From Gonatopus flavifemur (lineage: Eukaryota; Arthropoda; Insecta; Hymenoptera; Dryinidae): a stretch of 64,000 nucleotides of DNA. How positions within the stretch are numbered: position 1 is the first letter of the stretch; every line of letters begins with the position of its first letter. Made by a program: the position numbers and the translations under genes. This document shows, one piece after another, positions 56,795 to 64,000 of this stretch. The stretch spans positions 124,001 to 188,000 of the forward strand of contig JAFFJZ010000026.1 of assembly GCA_018340375.1 (NCBI GenBank), given 5' to 3'. The notes below the pieces were generated by a model. The model searched no databases. It was not told where the DNA came from and saw only the letters and a list, made by a program, of their open reading frames with translations.

Positions 56795-56962
56795 CTGTTC
56801 TGCCTTCAATGTGAGTTCGATGAAGATCTGCTGTAACTTCTCGTTCACAAAATTTATGCAAAATTGTTCGAAGCCGTTCTTGTTGAATATTTCAAAACCG
56901 TATATGTCCAAAATACCGATTTCGTAATCACCGGCGTTGGTTTCCATAGCAGTGTTGACTTT
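56795..56962 (-). CDS. Exon of an unconventional myosin-I motor (Ie/If-like)
   Basis: 168-bp, phase-0 exon of 56 codons, bounded on the minus strand by TTTTACAG|AAAGTC and GAACAG|GTGAGA. The product contains the switch II/relay motif LDIYGFEIF, then [18 protein letters not shown], then [11 protein letters not shown]. This is the conserved core of the myosin motor. The [19 protein letters not shown] form is that of long-tailed class I myosins (Ie/If), whereas Ic/Id types have NSFEQFCINYCNEKLQQ. Such proteins are actin-based ATPases acting at membranes and in endocytosis. Neither the preceding nor the following exon was found in the window, so the introns are large or this is an isolated duplicate. 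The splice sites and lack of damage favour a real gene. Confidence 0.85.
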
Positions 56963-57254
56963 CTGTAAAAGAATCGAGATGCCAATTTTGGGTACTGATT
57001 GTAAGATAAAATTTACTTTTGTGTATTGGATCGAGGTTTTCAAGGTTTCAGACAATGCCCAGACAGGAGGAATTTGATTTGGTCCAAACGGTCTGAATGA
57101 TTTTCAAATTTATCCGTTTGGGATGATCCAAAAGATATATGAGAGACATCTGAAGAGAAAGTATCGATTTCCTCAATGAAAATATGTTAAGGACAATGTT
57201 AAAAAGGATTGCACATGACATCCAACAAAAATCTTTCACGCAGAGTGTAATTCA

Positions 57255-57454
57255 TAGGGGAGAGTTGTTTTGAATGGCCCACCACCTTTCATTGCAAGAG
57301 GGAGAGGTTTAGATTTCTTTTGATCATACAGCGACAATGTCACATTGATTAACTTCATCACTGTATGATTAAAAAGAAGCTCAATTTATTCCTCTTGTAA
57401 TATGAGGTGGTGGTTCATCCAAGGCGATGGTCCAATCAAGACAATTCTCCCCTA
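57255..57454. repeat. Foldback MITE (TAGGGGAGAGTTGT ends), 200 bp
   Basis: The left end TAGGGGAGAGTTGTTTTGA pairs with the right end TCAAGACAATTCTCCCCTA. CCCACCACCT and TTGCAAGAGG pair with their inverses. It lies in the presumed intron upstream of the myosin exon. Confidence 0.75.
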
Positions 57455-57934
57455 CTTCTTAGGTGAATTTCTTCTATTGTATAAAGACTGGGGTGATGCT
57501 TATATGGGAACAAAAATTTGTTTTCCAATCCAATTCGTGCCACCCTTGGATTTTGTTCTACATGTCAAAAGACATGTTTGGCATTTTCTTCGGATTTTAG
57601 AAAATATTTGGGTGTCGCTAACAATGCTGCAAGTTTTAACGTTTTATGAAAGAACATTCAAGAAGAGGTTTCAACCCATTCAAAATGTAGATGCATGAAG
57701 CTGGTTACAAATGATTCACCATTCCAAATTGATGATGAACGTGATCTCAAATATGGTTCTATAACAATACATTCATTGAATTATACCCTGAAAACTTTTG
57801 AGGAAAAATCACAGGAATCACGAAATTTTGTCTATCTATTGAAATCGGAATATTATCAAGAGAATAGCATCACTTACTCAAATAAATGAGACAAATGCAA
57901 TTCTTCTACATCATGAAATGAACACATATTTATA
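57455..57934. other. Presumed intronic sequence, no exon seen
   Basis: Open frames on + (57402-57698, 57695-57889) overlap repeat edges and match nothing I know. No myosin exon was found here on the minus strand. Confidence 0.3.
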
Positions 57935-58234
57935 CACTCAGAGAAAAAAAGTTGCTGAAACAGCAAACTTCGAAAATTCGTTTTACTGATATGGCAAAGC
58001 TTGTTGCTGAATTAGCAAAAAATTTGCTATTATAGCGAATATGTTGCTCTTTCAACAAGCGCTTGTCATTCAGCAATCCGGAATTGTAGATATACAGACG
58101 GCTAGAAAATTATGCTGAATTAGCAAATATCTTGCTAAAACAGCAATATTTTTGCTGTAACGGCAACCGTTTTGCTAATTTAGCAAAGCAGAATTTTCGG
58201 AATCGCTTTTTCAGCAAGAATTTTTCTCTGCGTG
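57935..58234. mobile_element. TA/CAC element with TTGCTGnnnTTAGCAA array, copy 2
   Basis: TA flanks both ends. Termini CACTCAGAGAAAAAAAG / TTTTTCTCTGCGTG. The interior repeats TTGCTG(n)AGCAA words about 14 times in both orientations. It is clearly related to 21419-21788 but diverged, and the individual words have changed together (AATTAGCAA is favoured here). Confidence 0.8.
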
Positions 58235-59324
58235 TACATTAATAACATGGCATTGAATATACCAATTGAGGGTCCCCATGCAATAACCACGTAGGCGCTC
58301 GAGAAGCGGCATAAGTATTGTCCAAGCCATGACGTCAAGGGTCGAAAAAAAAATTCGGAATTTCGAAAATCTAGAAATACTGGACAATAGGGCTTGGAAA
58401 ATGAATATGAGTCTCCGTTGACGATTTTTTTCTAGGATCAGTAGTTTTCGAGAAAAAAAAAATGAAAACTATCTATTCTTTCACACCACAAATCAATGTT
58501 TTCCAATATTAAACTCGTTCAAACTCGGTCATTTTTCGATGTATCTCGATGAATCTTCCGGATTCTGATTCGTAAGACTTCCCCGAAGACAATTATTTTT
58601 TATTGTATAAAAAATTCATAAAAGTTGATAATAAATCACCAATTTTTTAATCCGAAGTGAAAACCCTGTTTTCCATGCTTTGCATTGAAAAAGTGTCAGG
58701 GGAAGTATGAGCTACAAAAAACTTCCAGCGACAAAGTTGTTCACTAGTATATGGACAAACTTTGTGGGAAGTTTCAGATCGATTGGACTCTTAGTTCGCG
58801 AAATACAGCGGTTTATTTATTAACGCGCGACCGAAATTTTTCACCACTTTGCGTCATTCATCAATTAAATATCAAGGTCCGTAGGAAAGATTGTGTTCGT
58901 TCAATATTTGAACCTGGGTTTATGTTTTTGGGGTCAGAAAATTCGAATATCGAACTATTTTCGCAAAATTCTGTATTCATTTCTCTTAAATGAACAATTC
59001 AATTGTTTATAACGTTATTATGGAAATACTATTGACCGAAGAGAAACATTTTCTTGACAACAAAAGTTTCTTATCCTGCGATAATTAGATTTTTAACACA
59101 AAAATTTTTATCAAAACACTTGTATTTTCATGAGTATCATAAGTATATTTGAATAAATTCACATGGCCTGTATTACATAAAGTATCAAATTTTTTAAACA
59201 ACACATTAATACAACAAACAAACAATACATGTATTGTTTTTTAAACAATACATTTTATAATACATTTTCCTAATACGTTTGCAATTAACTTTGTCATGTT
59301 GTGCCTTTCACAAATCGATTATTT

Positions 59325-59519
59325 TTACACCTTTTCCCCAACTTTAGCTATTAATGCATCAAAAAATTCTTTCCCCTTTGGAAAGAGATATTTCATGAGA
59401 TAATTTAAATCATTCCGTTTCTCTTTAGTAATGCCCACTGGTTCAGTGAGTGGTGCTCCGTCTAAATGCTGTACGGTTAATGATTGTTCTATGAAAAATG
59501 TTGTACCGTCCCGATTTTC
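59325..59519 (-). pseudogene. Coding-like tail in left palindrome arm
   Basis: The minus-strand frame reads through EQSLTVQHLDGAPL, KEKRNDLNYLMKYL, KGKEFFDALIAKVGEKV and then a stop. It has no start in the arm. It looks like the C-terminus of a larger protein, perhaps a transposon product, captured in the palindrome. Only a few residues differ from the mirror copy at 59598-59788. Family not recognised. Confidence 0.4.
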
Positions 59520-59597
59520 ATAATTATTATGGAAATACTATTAACCAAAGAGAAACATTTGCTTGACAAGAAAAGTTTCAACATAATTATTATGAAA

Positions 59598-59788
59598 ATC
59601 GGGACAGTACAACATTTTTAATAGAACAATCATTAACCGTACAGCATTTAGACGGAGCACCACTCACTGAACCAGTGGGCATTCCTAAAGAGAAACGGAA
59701 TGATTTAAATTATCTCATGAAATATCTCTCTCCAAAGGGGAAAGAATTTTTTGATGCATTAATAGCTAAAGTTGGGGAAAAGGTGTAA
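59598..59788 (+). pseudogene. Coding-like tail in right palindrome arm
   Basis: Mirror copy of the 59325-59519 frame: EQSLTVQHLDGAPL, PKEKRNDLNYLMKYL, SPKGKEFFDALIAKV, then TAA. Four residue changes from the left copy (for example Pro for Thr before KEKR, Ser for Phe before PKGK). It lacks a start and its parent is unknown. Confidence 0.4.
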
Positions 59789-60849
59789 AAATAATCGATT
59801 TGTGAAAGGCACAACATGACAAAGTTAATTGCAAACGTATTAGGAAAATGTATTATAAAATGTATTGTTTAAAAAACAATACATGTATTGTTTGTTTGTT
59901 GTATAATGTGTTGTTTAAAAAATTTAATACTTTATGTAATACAGGCCATGTGAATTTATTCAAATATACTTATGATACTCATGAAAATACAAGTGTTTTG
60001 ATAAAAATTTTTGTGTTAAAAATCTAATTATCGCAGGATAAGAAACTTTTGTTGTCAAGAAAATGTTTCTCTTCGGTCAATAGTATTTCCATAATAACGT
60101 TATAAACAATTGAATTGTTCATTTAAGAGAAATGAATACAGAATTTTGCGAAAATAGTTCGATATTCGAATTTTCTGACCCCAAAAACATAAACCCAGGT
60201 TCAAATATTGAGCGAACACAATCTTTCCTACGGATCTTGATATTTAATTGATGAATGACGCAAAATGGTGACAAATTTCGGTCGCGCGTTAATAAATAAA
60301 CCGCTGTATTTCGCGAACTAAGAGTCCAATCGATCTGAAACTTCCCACAAAGTTTGTCCATATACTAGTGAACGACTTTGTCGCTGGAAGTTTTTTGTAG
60401 CTCATACTTCCCCTGACACTTTTTCAATGCAAAGCATGGAAAACAGGGTTTTCACTTCGGATTAAAAAATTGGTGATTTATTATCAACTTTTATGAATTT
60501 TTTATACACTGTTGTCTTCGGGGAAGTCTTACGAATCAGAATCCGGAAGATTCATCGAGATACATCGAAAAATGACCGAGTTTGAACGAGTTTAATATTG
60601 GAAAACATTGATTTGTGGTGTGAAAGAATAGATAGTTTTCATTTTTTTTTTCTCGAAAACTATTGATCCTAGAAAAAAATCGTCAACGGAGACTCATATT
60701 CATTTTCCAAGCCCTATTGTCCAGTATTTCTAGATTTTCGAAATTCCGAATTTTTTTTTCGACCCTTGACGTCATGGCTTGGACAATACTTATGCCGCTT
60801 CTCGAGCGCCTACGTGGTTATTGCATGGGGACCCTCAATTGATCAAACA

Positions 60850-61061
60850 CACTATTAGGAATTTCTGAATTAATTTTAATGCTTTTGCTGGGAGTTATTT
60901 CAAGCACATGTATGAATTCAGTTTCATACACATTTTACATTGAATTTAATATAAACTATAGCATGATCTATAGTTTTTTCATGTTCTTGTACATTAAATG
61001 TAATGTAGAATATGTATTCCTGTACGTGATTTGAAAATCCTTCTAGATATTTCTAACAGTG
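60850..61061. mobile_element. CACTATTAGGAAT-ended MITE, 212 bp
   Basis: Same family as the intronic copy at 55003-55225: CACTATTAGGAATTTCTG, GTTTCATACACATTTTACATT, ATATTTCTAACAGTG. TA duplications are decayed. It begins nine bases after the giant palindrome ends. Confidence 0.75.
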
Positions 61062-61536
61062 CGAATTTATCGGAAGAGAATGGAAACTACGATCCTAATG
61101 GATTCAGGTACACCGATCAAACATGGTTTTTTGGTGTATTTGTGAAGTTTCCACATCACAACTGATACAAGAACTGCTCCAAAAGTTATTTTATCCGTTA
61201 TACATCGAGGGATCACTCTAAGTATTCGTAGTTGGAGTACAGTTATACCGAATTGAAGTTTAAAAAAATGGATTTAACCATATCTAAACCGGGCATAGTC
61301 TATGTCGACATGGGCTCAAAAAAACTATATATGCTGAAATGACTGAATGAGAAAAAAATCCGTAAATCAGTCCTTTCAGCATACAGTGAAACCTCGATTG
61401 AGGCAATCGCCTCGTCCCTTTCTCGCTTTGTCGGCATCCTTTCGTTCTTCAGAAGATGACAAAAAACAGAACATGTAGCCTCAGTCGGGGCTCTACTGTA
61501 TACACTTTTTGTAAGCCCACTTTCACTCATAGATGA
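61062..61536. other. Intergenic, no gene seen
   Basis: Unique sequence. A hairpin CAGTGAAACCTCGATTGAGGC is at about 61385. No supported gene. Confidence 0.3.
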
Positions 61537-61747
61537 CACTATTAGAAATGTGTGCATTTTTTGTATATTTTTGCTGGAAGTTGTTTTCTGGTACGTGCAT
61601 GAGATTAGTTCCATACATGTTTTACATGAAATCATAGCATTATCTACAGTGTTTTAATATTTTTGTACGTTAAATGTAATGTAGAATGTGTATGAACCTA
61701 ACTTCGTGTACGTGATTGAAAAAAACTTGCAGATATTTCTGACAGGG
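61537..61747. mobile_element. CACTATTAGAAAT-ended MITE, 211 bp
   Basis: Third copy of the family at 55003: CACTATTAGAAATGTGTG, TTTTGCTGGAAGTTGTTTTC, ATATTTCTGACAGGG, then TA. The arm inverse is more decayed than in the intronic copy. Confidence 0.7.
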
Positions 61748-62323
61748 TATGCTTATTTTACACATGATTATATCTGATTTTTTTACATAGGTGAAAAAGC
61801 ACCCCACCATATTGGTGTCAAAGATTCACAAATACACTGTGTTTCCATAATGGATTACTGAAATGAATGGGAGACAAATCCTGTTTTCATCGCGTAAACC
61901 GTATTTATTTAAAACTCCTTTCCGTCTTATGTATCTGATATTTCGGCTGGATTCCCGCCCATTTTCCACTGATTCTTCGCTTGAATTGCACTGACACCGA
62001 ATTTATCACAAACAATCACGGAGTAACATTCTTATTAGGAGAATTTCATTTTGCAAACCCCAAAATTCTAACAATTCTCCCGTTTTTCTATCTACAAATT
62101 TTATTCTCAACCCCACGGATAGAGTGACTCAAACAATTTGATGTATGATTTTCATTTGGTCCAACTCTTACAGAATTTGAGGACTAAGTTTTTTTATGAT
62201 CATGTTTGATCAGGATCCCAAATAGCATTTTGAAGTATCCCTTAGGTTCGCATGCAATTTTCGTGTAGAAGCTTATCCATGTGCGTCGTTTCGTGATGGG
62301 ATGTTATTTGCGGATGATAATTA

Positions 62324-62444
62324 CCCATGTGGGAAAAATGTCCAAAACTGTATACAATTGTACACAATTTGAATACAATTATATACCATTTGTATACAAT
62401 TTTTGTACAAACGTATACATTTTTTGACATTTTTTCCACATGGG
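62324..62444. mobile_element. CCCATGTGGG hairpin MITE with TGTATACAA words, 121 bp
   Basis: CCCATGTGGGAAAAATGTC pairs with GACATTTTTTCCACATGGG. The centre is TGTATACAA, TTTGTATAC, TTGTACAAA and similar words in both orientations. The ends resemble those of the 47633-48472 element. Confidence 0.75.
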
Positions 62445-64000
62445 ATTGGATCATTACAATACGCTCCTAGGTTGGAATGAAACATTTAGTTTGGAATATG
62501 TAGGGGGGAAGCATGCAGGTTGAACCGGCATGCAGGTTAGGCCAGGGAGTTTTTTGTATTTTTAACCGTTGGCAACTCTGATTTCATGACGATTGAAGTC
62601 AAGTCTTATCATATGTTAACTTTTCATATGCATAGGATGCAAAAACAGAGACCTCTTATGAGTATTCCAGAAGGCAAGTGGAAAAACGTGCAAAAAGTTT
62701 TATTCCAATTTACTTCATTTCGTCCAAAGAGGCACGGTGCTCTAGAAGCAGTGATAGGTATGACAAAAATGTGTCAACAAACGGGATGCGGGGTCATATT
62801 CGGCGTAATTTACAGATTGAAAATCCGTTTGAAATGAAATCCTAACTGTAGCCGTTCTCCAGATCTCGATAAATACATTTTCGTTAATTTTATATTGGAT
62901 CTGATAAGGCAAGAAACACGTCTTTATCATATTATAGTGGTTAATTCCAGCTCAAAATGCCCGTGTGAACATGTTTTGGGGAAGATTGGATATATAAATC
63001 ATTGTCAATTATTATTTCGTTATCTTGTTTATATGCGACAGGTGAAAAAAGGGTGAATAGACAGTAGTCAGAAAAAAAACGCAGATACTAGTATGTATTT
63101 TATTCGTGCTGTATTTTCTTGAAGTACTCTGCCATTAAAAGATTCAATTTATCAGTTGAGCTCATTAGATCTAGTTCCTTTTGGTAAAATAATATCATTG
63201 TAATTTGGCACCTTTACAAGGGTCTCCTGTAATTCATTTTCTCATGCTCCAAATGTGTGATACGACACGGTGCGCATATGCTCAATGGAAACCTTGAATC
63301 CTGAAGACTAAAGACAGGAGTGTGTAAAGTTTTAATAAGCTGCTCATGTTTTTCTGTTATAAGAAATTGTTCTGGCCTTTTTTTCCCGAACGAAATTTTC
63401 TGCACACACTTTTTTTCTATTGTCTTCATGTGAACATTTGAAATGATTCATTGTAACTTCGTTTGTTGAATGTGTTGAGCATATATTCACTACATGAATC
63501 CCTACACGAAAACAAGAGGAATCTAGTTTGTTGTCAAAATAAAACACACTATCAACCCGTTGTAGATATGCTTAAGTTATCTTTGTTATCATGAAATGAG
63601 GTGCTTTTTTACTACAATGCAAAAAATCTATGGTTAGAATGACAATACGATTGATTTCAAACCGAAATTTAGGTCACAAATTTAGGGCTTCGCACGAGAC
63701 TCTCGTCTTAAATTGAAAAATGATCTATATTTACCATCCTAAAAATTTAAGACATAAAACTTTGGAACGGAATCAAGTTTCTACCTCAGATGTGACAAAA
63801 TCACATGGAATTCTGATTTCATCGCAAAGGATAACGAAGATATTCTCTCAGTCTCGGAACTAGTCTCGACATCGGTCTTGGTGCAGGTCTCGTTGCATAT
63901 TTCGACATATATCTGTGCTAATTTTCTTTGAATGATCGAGGTTCCACCCCATTCCGTTGATTCCATTTGTACTCTCAAATTATCTTGATCATCTTGATAT
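62445..64000. other. Intergenic or intronic, no gene seen
   Basis: No supported gene. A plus-strand frame at 62586-62837 (83 codons) has a passage, GALEAVIGMTKMCQQTGCGVIF, that looks protein-like, but I recognise no family and see no convincing splice partners. Confidence 0.3.

Larger units (their letters stand above)
58263..60841. repeat. Giant near-perfect palindrome, 2.58 kb
   Basis: The left arm (58263 to about 59524) is repeated in inverse from about 59589 to 60841. Identity is about 98-99% by eye, with arms near 1.26 kb and a loop near 65 bp. Outer ends: CAATTGAGGGTCCCCATGC / GCATGGGGACCCTCAATTG. Flanking bases differ, so the duplication, if any, is the self-palindromic CAATTG. Each arm carries the same short coding-like tail (see 59325 and 59598). 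The loop is a third, diverged copy of a roughly 50-bp arm segment (GGAAATACTATTnACC...GAGAAACATTT). No transposase is recognised. Confidence 0.95.

Noticed and set aside
58751..60361. 80-residue frames at 58751-58993 (+) and 60119-60361 (-)
   Set aside because: Identity is fully explained by the palindrome arms. No domain or start context, and it is one frame copied twice, not independent evidence.
62586..62837. 83-codon plus-strand frame with a protein-like passage, perhaps a gene exon
   Set aside because: No recognised family, no flanking splice sites that extend it, and no neighbouring exon; left as intergenic.
1..64000. CRISPR arrays, operons, bacterial-type promoters or viral insertions
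   Set aside because: Introns, mariner/hAT/LINE content and gene spacing are eukaryotic. No regularly spaced direct repeats with unique spacers and no virus-like genes were seen.

Overview
This is a eukaryotic, AT-rich, gene-poor window, almost certainly from an arthropod and most likely an insect. The evidence is mariner elements of the irritans type, Jockey/CR1-like LINE debris, hAT remnants, spliceosomal introns (one with a CTAAT-type branch site), and a myosin-I exon next to a small secreted-protein gene. Hymenoptera is a guess; nothing in the sequence fixes the order. Everything here was read by eye without database searches.

Host genes are confined to about 54.3-57.0 kb. A two-exon gene on + (coding 54305-54564 joined to 55362-56157) encodes a 351-residue, cysteine-free, signal-peptide-bearing protein of unrecognised family. 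It runs tail-to-tail into a clean 168-bp exon of a myosin Ie/If-type motor on - (56795-56962). No other myosin exon was found, so that gene probably spans large introns running out of the window, and the secreted-protein gene may sit inside one of them.

The rest is a nest of mobile DNA. (1) 3.3-7.7 kb holds foldback MITEs, a TA-flanked element carrying a tRNA-like core, a complete mariner with one nonsense codon, and a truncated inverted mariner joined to it exactly at a TA. (2) 10.5-14.9 kb holds a 233-bp MITE and a full-length mariner with an uninterrupted transposase. (3) 17-29 kb holds a TIR element with a degenerate interior, a broken LINE split by an hAT hairpin, an hAT-like element with a perfect 8-bp duplication, nested MITEs and a second LINE fragment. 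(4) 30.8-48.5 kb holds very large TA/TIR-type composites that contain 1.5-1.6 kb palindromes and tRNA-like modules, an hAT relic with a recognisable C-terminal domain, and many hairpins. (5) 50-62 kb holds further hairpin MITEs, including one in the intron and one in the 3' untranslated region of the secreted-protein gene, and a 2.58-kb, nearly perfect giant palindrome (58263-60841).

A recurring theme is a family of terminal signatures, TA-CAC(T/G)G...C(A/C)GTG-TA. These enclose otherwise unrelated interiors, many of which are arrays of one short word repeated in both orientations. This, together with the giant palindromes and embedded tRNA-like modules, is the most unusual content of the window.
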